This document shows positions 22,326 to 33,293 of a stretch of DNA of 64,000 nt, piece by piece; the stretch's first letter is position 1, and each line of letters begins with the position of its first letter. Below the pieces are notes generated by a model that did not search any database, was not told the origin of the DNA, and saw only the letters and a list, made by a program, of their open reading frames with translations. The stretch is taken from assembly GCA_022225965.2 (NCBI GenBank), contig JAKJXP020000145.1:28092-92091 (forward strand), in the 5' to 3' direction. The position numbers and the translations under genes were made by a program. The DNA is from Diatrype stigma (lineage: Eukaryota > Ascomycota > Sordariomycetes > Xylariales > Diatrypaceae).

Positions 22326-23385
22326 GTTGATGGTGCTGTCAAGAGCCAGGAAGGTAAGCGACAAACTCTACAGCACTTCGGAACTGACGATGTCACCAGG
22401 GAACTGCGATAGCAGGCCCTCTTCAATATATTTATAGAAGTTGTGTAGCGTTACATCGGTCTTTGTTTGCACATCTCTAGGTAACCTTCATAACTGTTAT
22501 CAGTGTAGTTAATTATGACCTGCTCCATGTTGATCAACAAGAAAAAATACAGTGGTCGCTGCGCCGCAATGTCGCTGACGCTACCTAGCTTAATGATATA
22601 TTAAGTGCAAGCCCTTCTTATTATCAATGGGACTAGCACCCCCTGGTCGTGTATATATGTGCATTAGTATTTATGCATGCATGCTATCAAGACTTAATTT
22701 GCTGGGTTGCTTCAGTGCTGACAGTCTGGGACGCTGAAAAGCGTGAACTGGTGATAGGTGACTTGACTTTACATTTGCAAAGACATAGTGGCCATATCGC
22801 TAACGTGCAACTATGTTAGCAGTTAGCTTTCAGGCATCATCTGGTCATCATAGTGAGAGCCCAAAATTTGAGTGTAGTATGCAACCGAATAACTTATCAC
22901 CGCACAGCACTTATGCTATGCAGCAACTTGACTTGTTGGAATAGAACTCTATCTAGGTATTGTTCAACCCAGACGCACCATTGGTAGCCTGGGGAAATCC
23001 CTGCGAGTAAACCAAGCACTTATGCTCGTCCGTCCGTCAAAACCGTCCTTATCCTACACGTCTCAGCCAGCATCCCCGTCTCAACAGTGATCAGGCCCAG
23101 GCTCGTCACGTCACGTCCCCTCCAAGCCCTACAAGCTACTCCGCGACTTGTCCCCGCCCCTTGTCCCCCCTTCCTCCCTTCATTACCCCTACTGACCTTC
23201 GTCATCCTCAAAAGCTCTCAGTGACCTGATCAGAATCCACAATACCCCAAGCAACATCGTTGGCATTAGCAACAGTATTGGCGTCATCAGTGTGGGTGTA
23301 GTCGGCGATATCGATGTTGTTAGCGACATTGATGTGTTAGTGTCCTCAACACTGGAAGTGTTGTGGACATCGGCACCATCTAAGT
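22326..23385. other. Intergenic between two minus-strand genes
   Basis: Holds the P450 promoter and the 3' side of the F-box-like gene. At about 23275-23350 there is GAT/GTT-rich near-repeat sequence (GTCGGCGATATCGATGTTG...). No gene was recognised. Confidence 0.5.
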
Positions 23386-25041
23386 CTAAGTCTCAGTATC
23401 AGCCTCCGAATCCATCTCGGAGTCTGTCTCGTCGTCTGTCTCGGCATCCGCAGCTCCTTCCTCTTCTGCGGCCCCCTTCTTCTTTTCGCCATCCCGAGCG
23501 AAGATCAAATCGTTGACCATGCCGTACATGCGGTCGGTGACGTTTTGGCGGCCCTCGTCGTCGTCCTTGGGAGGGCAGACCTCGCGGAAGCGCCCGATAA
23601 GTGTCATCCGGAGGCCGGGCTGCAGGCCTGGCTTGCCGCTCTCCCAGGTCGTCAGTTCGTGGAGGCCGGCTTTGATCATGACTTTGCTCATACGCTTCAG
23701 ATTGCTCCGACTGGGGCCGTGAACGTGCGACCACAAAAAGTAGGATCCATGTCGTAGCACACACTCCTCAAAGACCGTAATACGCTCCACCTAATTTATT
23801 TTTGAGTTAGCCATATATCCTTTCTCCTGTATTTGTGTTCTTATATACAAACAAACACACACACTTTGTCATTCACACTCATAGAACCATTCAGCGAGAT
23901 GTTGGCTCAGGGCACAGTCATCTTGAAATATGATTCCAGGAAAACATGTATTCCTCTCGCAGAAGACAATTAAAGTAATCCCCGAGCCGCCAAGCTGCAG
24001 AGATTGTACCAAATGAAAAATGGAGACGAGCGAAATCAGGGGTAGGGTAGAGAAGGGTACAGTACGCTAGGGTAGGATGTAGGTATGGGAATATGAGCAC
24101 GCGAACGGGTTTAGTGTATGCAAAACTTACAGCAACAGGGTCACTCTGCACGTCAGCGTTCTTATAGCTGTATGCCTCGCCACAGCCGGCGATGAAGTAG
24201 AACAGGGCCAGGACGTCGTCGGCGGGCAGGGCGCGGACGAGGGCGAGCTGGTGGGGGCGGGCGTCGGGGTTGAGGAAGGGGTCGGGGTCGGGGTAGCTGC
24301 CGCCCTGCTCCTCGGGGAGGGCCTCCTCGGGCAGGTCCCAGGGGTCGTCGACGGCGGTGATCTCGGCCCAGCGCTCGGGGGCGGGGGCCGTGCAGGGCGC
24401 GTTGGCCGCCACGTCGGCGATGCGCTCGCACAGGCCGAGCCCGCGCCGGACGAGCGCCTGGTGCCGGCCCCGCTGCGCGTCCGTCCAGCCGTAGAAGGTC
24501 CACGAGCGGCCGCCGGCCTCGAAGAAGCCCGGGGTAGCCGCTGCCTTGGCGGGGTCGCCGTCGGTCGCGAGGGCGCGGCGGTCGTCGAACAGCTCATCGG
24601 CGCGGCGCGCGCGGCGCTCCAGCTCCGCCGCCATGTTCAGCGTGCCGCCGCGCAGGACGTGCCGCTCGATCGTCGAGGACGACAGGACGTTGCCCGCCGG
24701 CGGCATGTAGAAGCCCGCGACCTTGGCGTCGCTGATGGATCGCTCGTGGGTCTTGATGAGCGCTTGGACGTCCTTGTTGACTGAGTTAGTATCCTGAGCT
24801 AAACCAACCACGAGCAAAAACAGCATCGTCATGAATATCATCATCAGATCGTTTCGCAATCACTTTCGAATCATTGTTTTGAAAATCGCCCTCAAACCAA
24901 CGGGCTGCTTTGACAATGTTTCATCCTCAAGTTGACTTGATTTCGCTGACTTACCTTGTTGCTCATCATGAAGTTCTTCATGGAATTGACGTCTAAGTGC
25001 CCGGCTATCTCGAGCATAAGCTCACTTGGAAGTAGCTCCAT
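23386..25041 (-). CDS. F-box-like protein of unknown target (377 aa, three exons)
   Basis: Exon 1 is 24955-25041, exon 2 24131-24772 and exon 3 23386-23790. Introns are 24773-24954 (GTAAGT; branch TACTAACTCAG; end CAACAAG) and 23791-24130 (GTAAGT...ATTAG; 340 nt, long for this window). All junctions are phase 0. The first 29 residues, starting MELLPSELMLEIAGHLDVNS, match an F-box start (LP.E...I...L) and continue MKNFMMSNK|DVQALIKTHE. If so, it would be a substrate adaptor of an SCF ubiquitin ligase. The middle is Ala/Arg/Asp-rich with no known repeat. Exon 3 contains a conserved-looking block (VERITVFEECVLRHGSYFLW) and ends in a strongly acidic tail (DAETDDETDSEMDSEADTET). No known substrate-binding domain was recognised. 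Exon 2 is much richer in G/C than its flanks. Confidence 0.75.
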
Positions 25042-25815
25042 CTTTGGATCTCACGATGGAGGGAGTGCCGGTACGGATACAAGGCAGTCGATGCAGAGGG
25101 AAGGAGGTCGATGGGTATCGACGGGATTGAAGTGGCAGCGACGACTTTGATGATACTATGGAAATGATGATTCTGAATTCCAGGGGGGCTGGACTAGGGG
25201 GTTCGAGACAAGCGCGCGAGCACGGATATTGCCTTTCTTGTCGATAACTAAAGATGCGGTCCGTTCTCAAGAGGTCCAGGTGATGATCGAAAACAGAATT
25301 ATTCGATAATACATATATGTGTGTTCAAGTCTTAGGGAGAGAGATGGCAGCAGTCGGCCTGCAAACCCACATACATAGTAATGCTTGTGATGTTATGACG
25401 AATCGAGATGACTTGCGGCACCTTGATGGCACTGCAGCAGCCATTCTGCTCAATTCACTCTTGATTTTTTGTTAGGTTGCCTGTTGCCCAGGTAGACAAG
25501 ACGGAACTAAGTTGGGAACGAGCCATCAAGGTCATTGATTTGGACCCCTTTGAAAAGTCGCTGCTTCCCATTGTAGGTACTTCCGGACCTTTCTTCACAC
25601 GACCAGGCAAGCTGCATTCGCACGACGCGCTACGATCGCAGTGCATGATCGAGGCAGACTAGAAGTGCCTGATTCGAGCATCGCCGCGGAAGTTCAGACG
25701 GAAGGTCGAGTAGAACTTTGAGGTTATTGCAACATCCGCACGCTAGCGGCGGGGTACCAATTCTGGAATTATGGAAATAGGGTCAGAGAACAAGCCACAG
25801 AAGTACCCAGGCACC
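25042..25815. other. Intergenic, F-box promoter side
   Basis: No supported gene. Short open frames near 25455-25662 overlap on both strands and have no recognisable content. Confidence 0.5.
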
Positions 25816-26402
25816 AGGTTAGCAGGTTAGGAGACCTGCTATTGGGGCTGTCTCAACTTTACTCTTGGGCTGTACCCACACCTTGACAGCTGGTGGCCGG
25901 ACTGTCCCAGTGCACTAGTCCCTCCCATCAACGGAGATGCTGCAACGCCCAGTTTCCCACCTAAACCAACGGATTTTGCATACAACAGCTTGGGAACCAA
26001 TAGTGGGCTACGACATAACGGCAATGCCGATTCAATTCCTATTGCAAAGACGATGATCCCGCCCCTATACAAAGCGGCACCCAACGCGGCCGTGCCAGCG
26101 CCCCCCGTGCCAGCGCCCCCCGTGCCAGCGCCCCCCGTGCCAGCGCCCCCCGTGCCGGCACCCGCGGTTTTAGTTTTCGGTTTTGCGTTGGTGTTGTGTC
26201 GGTATTATAGTAATACATAGCACTTGCAAAATGACGATATAATGCCGAATGGTTCGTTTTAGGTGCGATATTGGTGGTTATAGCGGGTGGCTGCATAAGG
26301 GGGTTTTAACCTTTTACTGTGGGTCCGACAGTTGGCAAGGTATGGGTACAGCCCAAGAGTAAAGTTAAGACAGCCCCAATAGCAGGTCTCCAGGTTAGCT
26401 GG
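25816..26402. mobile_element. Second TIR element (MITE-like), about 0.59 kb
   Basis: The left arm is about 25830-25890 (GGAGACCTGCTATTGGGGCT...). The right arm is about 26331-26391 and reads, as reverse complement, GGAGACCTGCTATTGGGGCT and onward through ACTTTACTCTTGGGCTGTAC. Both arms are nearly identical over about 60 bp, with only a few mismatches. The interior has no transposase and carries a 15 bp GC-rich tandem repeat. Its organisation parallels the element at 8.5 kb, but the arms are not the same sequence. Confidence 0.82.
26091..26165. repeat. 15 bp tandem repeat inside the second TIR element
   Basis: About five copies of CGTGCCAGCGCCCCC, the last one degenerate. It shares the CAGCGCC core with the repeat inside the 8.5 kb element. 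Confidence 0.9.
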
Positions 26403-26498
26403 GTTAGACAGGCCTACTTGACACATGTAACTGCCGTAGCTGCTCTGGGACAAAGAACACTGGAAGCATTATGTCCAGGCTTTAGGTAAGTCATTAGG

Positions 26499-28456
26499 GG
26501 GCATACGAAGGTCGCGGCCACAATTGTTGATAACGCTAAAAATTACCCACAGTATACGGGGCTATACCACTTAAATCCTACAATTATATACACTTTCTTG
26601 AATAATTGAAGCCGTATAACGTAAGAAATTAACGATTATAAGTCCATTAAAGTTGTTTTAATTAATTAATTATTAATCGAAATTAAAATCGGAATCGGAA
26701 TTTAAATTAAAGCGACCCAAGCCGGCAAAAGGATTCGAAAAATCACTTTCGTTTGAATAAAAGTCGCCCGCGGCATTTTTTAGAACCATATGGTAAATCC
26801 TACTGCTGCCACTTTTTTGTTTTTTAAGGTGTTTTTCCGCGTTTTTAATCCATTCGGCTTTAAGGGCATTATCGGGTTTTTTAGCTATTTTTTCCTTTTT
26901 ATTTTTCGCTTTTTTTCCTTTCGGTGGCTAGGTTTTTTCTGTATAGTTATTTCTTCTAAGCCGGTAAATTATCCATTAAACGTTTTGACGTATCCGTTTT
27001 ACGTAACGTTAAAGCTTTTTTTAAAGGTAATTCTTTTACGTTGCGAACCAGGCTTTTTTTATTTCCGAACGATTCTTTAAAGCGTTTGCCTTTGTAATAG
27101 CGATCTTTACTTAAAACCAAGGTGATTCGATGGTATTTAGGTTAAGCGAATTAGCGGGCCAGATCAAAATGGGGATATCTTTAGCTGCCCAGACCTTCAT
27201 ATATTATTTCGATACGTAAAAAGGTACGTTGTTTTTTTGGGCGATAAAGTAAATGTAAAGGTATTTTTTTTTTATTCTTTTAACGAACGGAATAAATAAT
27301 GGCTTTAAAATTTTCTCGCGATACCGAATCCAGTTAATACCGCTAGCTTTATTTTCCTTAACTTGAACGCCGTAATTCTTATCGAATTTCCATTACGGCT
27401 TTCGATTATTTTTGTTCCTAGCAATTCCTATTTTCCGTATATAAGTTTTTATTTTCTAACGACCTTTTGCTTCAGTTTCGTAGGTATTATTCCATTGTTT
27501 TATTATTTTGTTATAGTTCTTCCTTATTGTTTTAATCTGAACAGGCCAATAATAAAAAGGTCCTTTTTTTATATAACAAAAGCAGCCTTAAAACATAAAG
27601 TCCATATATCCCTTTTATCGTTCCCTTTTTATAATGCTATTGTAAAATTCCTAAAGACGTCGCTACATACGTTAACGCCCGCGAGTATTTCCTAGGGTTA
27701 TAAAAGTCTTATTATTTTATATAATACCCATTTATTATTCGAAGGTCCAGTTTCGTACTTATAACGCGAACTTTAAACGTTTAATTCGAGAACTATCGTT
27801 AAGGCCGAATTTAATAATAAGTTTAACGCTATTAAACTTCTTTTTTTTAAGGGTTCGAAGGATTAATCGACGGGATATAATAAAGGATTTATTGGGTTAT
27901 TAATTATTAAAGTATGTCGTTAATTTTTGGGTAAAGAATTTGCGGGACGCTTTATTCGAGGTTAGAATCTTAATAATCTCGTTTTTTTTTTCGGTCGTAA
28001 TAACCTTTTTTCTGTTTCGACCGGGCCTTTTAAAAACGTATTTAAAAAGGATAAAACCGTTAATAACGTAGCTACGAAACTTAGCTTTCCTTAATAAGCC
28101 CGAAAAACCAGGAATTAAATAGCCGGTTTTTGCAGTTATCGTCGCTTTTAAGGCCTTTTTTGTATATAAAGTAAGTGCTTACGACTTAATTGCAACGTCG
28201 AATTCCTTTAGTATTTCGAAAAGTCACGATATTTAAAGAAGCAAATTAATTAAAAAAAAAGTTCGAAGTATTAGTAAGTTATTAATAGGAAATGCTAAAA
28301 GCATTAAGTATTATTTTAATGCCATATAAAATGTATAAAAACCTAATGCGGGATATGCCAGTTATTATATAGTATATATGGGGCTTTAATGTATTTATTG
28401 CACGTTAGTTAATTTTTAGCGTTATTAACAATTATGGCCGCGACCTTCGTATAATA
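26499..28456 (-). mobile_element. Decayed Tc1/mariner-type transposon, about 1.95 kb
   Basis: The ends are inverted: TACGAAGGTCGCGGCC at about 26504 on the left, and GGCCGCGACCTTCGTA at about 28436-28451 on the right. Similarity continues for about 40 bp inward (AATTGTT(G/A)ATAACGCTAAAAATTA). The outermost TA on each side is compatible with the TA target duplication of this superfamily. The interior is very AT-rich with CpG retained, as expected after repeat-induced point mutation. On the minus strand, about 27125-27365 translates to transposase-like blocks (GINWIRYREKILKPLFIPF; then IPILIWPANSLNLNTIES). The second block matches the W-P-x-N-S-x-x-L-N-x-I-E motif of DDE transposases. At least one in-frame stop lies between the blocks, so it is inactive. 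Plus-strand ORFs here are composition artefacts. Confidence 0.85.
27125..27365 (-). pseudogene. Fragment of DDE transposase
   Basis: The best preserved part of the transposase reading frame in the decayed element. It contains the catalytic-domain blocks around I-L-I-W-P-A-N-S and the N-x-I-E-S-P that follows. A TAA interrupts it at about 27200-27206. Frames on either side are not continuous. Confidence 0.7.
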
Positions 28457-29527
28457 GGTGAAAACGATCGATATGTGAATAATTAGGTAACTCTGAAAAT
28501 AATGATGCAAATGACGTACCTACCAGCCTATGTAGATCTATTATTCCAGTTTAGATCAGCTTCACGTGATGTTCTAGGAACACCAATTGTATTGCAACTT
28601 TATGTAACTACGTATATACATAATAAACAAGATGTGATTTAATACCTAATCACAGGTATTTACATAGTTAACTACTTATAGTAAAATATGAACAACTTAA
28701 TCATAGACAGACTGTCAAATTACGCAATCAACCTGAACCCCTTAATAAATACCATACATAATACAAGTACCTAGGCATACTACCTATGTAGGTACACATG
28801 ATTGAATAGGCTGATACCTAGGTAGGGGGTAGGTAGTAGCAAGCTGACATAAGCAAACCAAGTAGGTACCTATGTTCCGCTTGCATTAGGAGCTGCAGGG
28901 ACGATTAAGTGCAGACAGATATGGAGGCACATTGGATGGATAGGCGCATACAACCTTGATGAAGGAGTAGCTTTCATCCAGTCGTCGCACTTTCCTCAAA
29001 CCTGCTTATAAGTAACCACCAAGGTACACACATTCTTGCAATCAATGGAAGGAATCAATATAACAGCATGCATGTGAACAATGGGCCTTGTGCTTCCCAG
29101 ATATCGTATGTTGGTAGGTACACCAATAATCGACGTGGACAGCCAAGACCAGATCTGATAGGGGCATGAACCTGGGACATACACCACGTCCATAATTCAT
29201 ATAGATGTTTGGCAGTATCATACATAACAGACAAAATCTGCCCATCCCCACGACTTTCACGGCTGGCATACTTACTGCCGCGCCATTATAACCGCGATTA
29301 GCATAGCACCCAAAGAAGTCGTGTTGTGCCCCAGCCAAAAGATGGACTCCCCAACGCCTTTGATGCGAATTTGACCACGGGCGCGCTCCCATGGTATTAC
29401 CACCGCCCATCCACGTGCCCGGAATACCCTCCTTCCCAGACCAGACCAAAATAAAGTATACTACTGCCAAAAGCTTGAATCATGTGCCTTTGATTTTTTC
29501 CTTTTCCCTATTCGCTCCCTGCGTTTT
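28457..29527. other. Intergenic downstream of glutaredoxin
   Basis: AT-rich near the transposon. At about 28765-28880 there is a cluster of TACCTAGGTA/GTAGGTACC motifs. No gene was recognised; the overlapping short frames at 28996-29470 disagree in strand and content. Confidence 0.5.
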
Positions 29528-30425
29528 TCATATCTCTTTCGATTTGTCGACAAATCGCTCCTTCATCGTGAACTTGTTGGCGCTCATGGACTTGAACTTG
29601 TCTATCAGGGTCTTCCTCCCATCGAGCTCGGCAATCTCGTCGCCGCCTCCGATGCTCTTCTTGTTGACCATGATGTTGGGCACGGTCTTGCGATCCGTCA
29701 GTGCTCCCAGCCTGGCCTGTATCTTAGCGCCGAGAGGATGCTCATCGAGTTCGACAACGTAGGGGGGCGGGTCGATGGAATATTTCTCGAGAAGAACGCC
29801 CTTGGCGCGCTTCGAGTACGGACAGAATGACTTCGAGAAAATGATCACTGAAAGCAGGTGGGTGAGCTTGCTGCACAGAAACATATGTGAGAGTGGGGGG
29901 TGGTGGTCCAAGAGACATACCTGGTGACTTCTTGAAGATCTCTTCCAACGTGAGATCAAGTTCCAGATCCGCTTCAGTTGAGTCATCGTCCTCCGCGGTA
30001 GAGCCCACCCTATTTTTACCCTTCTTGCCCTGGCCTCCGGCGGCGCTTCCAACACCCACGACCTTTTGAGGGGAATCGGGCCTCAGGGGCGCCTTTTTAT
30101 TGGCGAGATCTTTGGCTTTCTGCTCAGCCGCGCGCAATCGCTCCGTCATCTCCTTGGCGAGTTTTTCGTCGTCTTCGCCGATGGATCCGTCCCCGTCTTT
30201 ATCCTTTACGTGCGGATCGTTCGTCGAGGATTTTCCGCCACCAACTACTTGCCCCGCGCCGCGCGGGTGGTCCATGGCGTTCATCGTCTTGTGGTAGAAG
30301 TCCTGGATCGTCCGCGTGTCCTGCGGGGTGGTCTGGCGCATCTTGGATGTGAAGAAGAGGATGGTGATGAGGGTGCCTAATACCGCCATCATGAGGAGGC
30401 GCAATCGTCTTGGCGAAGGCATCAT
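29528..30425 (-). CDS. Membrane-anchored monothiol-type glutaredoxin (274 aa)
   Basis: Type II membrane glutaredoxin, like yeast Grx6/Grx7 of the early secretory pathway. Exon 1 is 29921-30425 and exon 2 29848's downstream neighbour 29528-29847; the intron is 29848-29920 (GTATGT...TTTCAG), phase 1. The junction gives EIFKKSPVIIFSKSFCPYSK. The ATG at 30425 is the first in frame. A signal-anchor helix covers about residues 8-26 with basic flanks. A Lys/Gly-rich stem of about 140 residues follows, then the thioredoxin fold from about residue 165. The active site is CPYS (Cys177). KTVPNIMV supplies the cis-Pro loop and IGGGDEI the glutathione-binding loop. The CPYS motif with a single active Cys suggests monothiol chemistry on glutathione-mixed disulfides in the ER/Golgi lumen. 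The stem contains an EF-hand-like loop (DKDGDGSIGEDD, residues 75-86). Confidence 0.92.
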
Positions 30426-33290
30426 GGTATTGTGGATGACTTTTCTTCCTGGTTTCGAAGATGAGAAGTAACAAGCTCGGATTGTTCGCACAGGGTGCGG
30501 GAAGGAGATGGTGTTAAGTCGTGACTGGTTCCAAATTAGGTTTACTCGAGCCGCAGCGGAGATGACCGGGACTAGATTATATCGATATCTGTTGCTGTAA
30601 CCCCACGCATGCGTCAGGGAGTTCGTTCAACGCTGTCGCGAACCTATTATACCACGGAGGCGTGAACTCGAGGAACGACTGGGTAGAGGCGCGCGATGCG
30701 GGTTAAATGTGATGTCCCTATTGTGGGTGTCGAGAGCCGGCGTTCACCGCGCTTGTAGTTGGAGAGATGGAGAGGATATCAGGATATTAGCATTGGGAAA
30801 CAGGTTGTTTCAACTCGAGTCGTAAACGTTAAAAACACTGTCGTATAGAGAAAGTTGGTCGTTAGACCGAACCTGCGGCTAAAAAGCAGGAATGGTGCAC
30901 GGGGAGCAGACGGATAATCGCCAGGGCGGGGAAGTGGTCAGGATTACCTATCTCCCTTTCGTATTTTGCAATGATGAAGATGGAAAAGGAGAAAGGAGGG
31001 GAGAACTGGATGCAATGACAACGGAGAATGATTTGGACTCGTCAAAGCTTTAAGTTACCAGTTTGTTGGAGCTTAACGTCAACTGGTCGGCTCATCGGTA
31101 AATCATTCGTACGTAAGTGGTATGGGACTCTCAGACAGTGTACGAAGTAACTACGTGTGTTCTGTGATACTAGGTAAGTAGTCTGTCTACCTGGTTACTT
31201 TAGCCAGCTATGTAGCTCAAGCCGCTACAGTAGCTACTCTTGCTACTGGTACGTAAGTTTGTACCTACATACCTACATACATACGAACTAACCAGGTAGT
31301 CTAGTGAGGTGGTTCAAGACCTTAAAGAGGCGGAAATAGGTGGCTCCATCGTCTAAATGCAGCTAAGATGCGCCTTTCGGCCCTGGACCTGTGATCAGCC
31401 AGCGCGTCCCTCTGGAACCTCTGGCACCTCTGGCGATTCTGGGCGGCAGACAGGCGGCACGGAGATCATAAACGGGAAGTCTTGGCACCAACACCCAGGC
31501 GCGGGTATGGGGTACGGCCCATACACTTCGGAAAGCGTGTGGCTGCATCGGGCTAGCGTGGACCCCTGCCCCCGACTTCCCGAAGCCTGAGCCAGGGTTG
31601 CCACGGCTGCCACGGCTGCCATCTGCAGTGCCTGAGTGCCAGGGTAAGCCACTGAGGCCAGGGCAGGCCAGGGCAGGCCAGGGGTTGCCCACTGTCCCAC
31701 ATGCATCATACTCTTCTTGTCTTGCATGCACGAACTACCGTCTCAGTAGGAGGAAACAAATGGATCGCAAAGCAGAGCCCTACTAGAATAAACCTTGATA
31801 AACACAGGATGATACTTATCAGCAGTTATAGATGCCTACTAAATATGTAGGTTGAGGCTGATAGATAAGCCCGCGCGCGCAGCAGCCGCCGCGTTTCCAC
31901 CCGTTTGTTTCGTATGCTTTGAAACCAAGCTAATTCCCATCAAACCCACGGTCTTGCTATCAGGTCCTGTCGATCCTACATAGAAAGAAGGATTTTAGGT
32001 TTTATCCAAGCGGCGGCAACTCGATGAACAATATTTCATCGTCGCAAACCATGCCGACTCCCACCTGCCCATACTCATCGCTCAAGCTCAAGATCTGCAA
32101 GGGGAGCTGATCCCCAAGACATGACTTCATACATAGTTGTCCACGTCACCCTGAGGGTTCTGTATGAAGCTTCTGTATCATCTACGGAGTTTGGGTACTA
32201 TGAATAAACGAAGCACTGATACAACCTTATAGATCCTTAGCATTGATGTTACTGTATGAAAAGCATGATCAGATGACTACACACACATATATATATATAT
32301 CATGCTCGAACCTTTTCATGGTATCAAAATAGCCTATGTGTACTTCATATATACCACACATCATCCAAAGTGGAACATGTGTAAGCGCTCCATGACTACC
32401 TATTATTGAAACCACCGGGCAACCAGACATACGGCATCGAGTAGTTGACTAAAAGTTTTTCTCTCTCTGTATCGACCATACCCAAACAATGTTACCATGC
32501 ATAGAAGAATCCATGCCTTTTGGACTTGTAGAGATACGTACGGGTTTACTGAATTACTCAAGCTAGCTGCCATGGTGCCATAAGTAGAATACATTACTGA
32601 GAATGACATTGAGAAGAGTTGACAGAGCAGAGCTGTGCCCTTATGATACTATCTAGGGCTATAGACAACCAATCATGAAAGTAGCAATCGGATCGTAGCA
32701 TGCCGACCATCCGCATAAGTGGTGACAAGGGATAGGAGTATCACTGGATAAATCAGTCTACTCATATATAAAAGGTGTTATGATTATCACAGGACCTTAG
32801 CTTCAATAACAGGGGCCTCGCCAGGAATACATGCCATCCATATTCCGTACGATACTGGGATGTAAGGTAGATAGGCAACTACCGGATGACTATAGGCAGT
32901 ACTAGCTACACTTGTAAGAGTTTGTTCACCCTCACTATCTAGGGTCCAAGTAATATTCTCGGATGGATGTTTGAAAATTGAAGGCGTTTGGTCTATGTCC
33001 ACATTATGGGATAGAGAGAAATCCAGCTCAACTATACGCCCAGCTACCAGCTAGGGAGGGACTCGGTACTTGACGACAAAATATAACGGACGCGCGGGGG
33101 GGGGGGGGGGGGCAGATGCCAAAGACTCTGAGATCTTCACAACTTCTCACGGGTTGATAATACGCTGTCTTTTCGTGTGACTAGAGCCCACGTTCATGAG
33201 AACGATCTGCCTTCTTCGCTCTAGTAGCGAGCACCACCTATATTCTGCATCATACATCATACCATCATTAGACTTCTATCTTCAAACCCT
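30426..33290. other. 2.9 kb gene-poor intergenic stretch
   Basis: No supported gene. ACATACCTAC motifs occur at about 31255-31300, imperfect (GGCCAGGGCA)n near 31655-31682, an (AT)n run at about 32287-32302, and a poly-G tract at 33096-33112. Overlapping short frames at 31357-31790 and 32403-33002 lack family features and intron signals. Confidence 0.5.
33096..33112. repeat. Poly-G tract of 17 bases
   Basis: An uninterrupted run of G after CGCGC. Likely polymorphic in length. Confidence 0.9.
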
Positions 33291-33293
33291 GGT

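Noticed and set aside
24127..24784. Pro/Ser- and Gly/Val-rich long frames over the F-box-like gene
   Set aside because: Shadow frames in the G/C-biased exon 2.
20670..25041. P450 plus F-box as part of a secondary-metabolite cluster
   Set aside because: No backbone synthase, transporter or cluster regulator lies close by; only one tailoring-type enzyme is present.
26790..27695. Plus-strand Phe/Tyr-rich frames in the AT-rich transposon
   Set aside because: T-rich composition produces long hydrophobic frames; the transposase signal is on the other strand.
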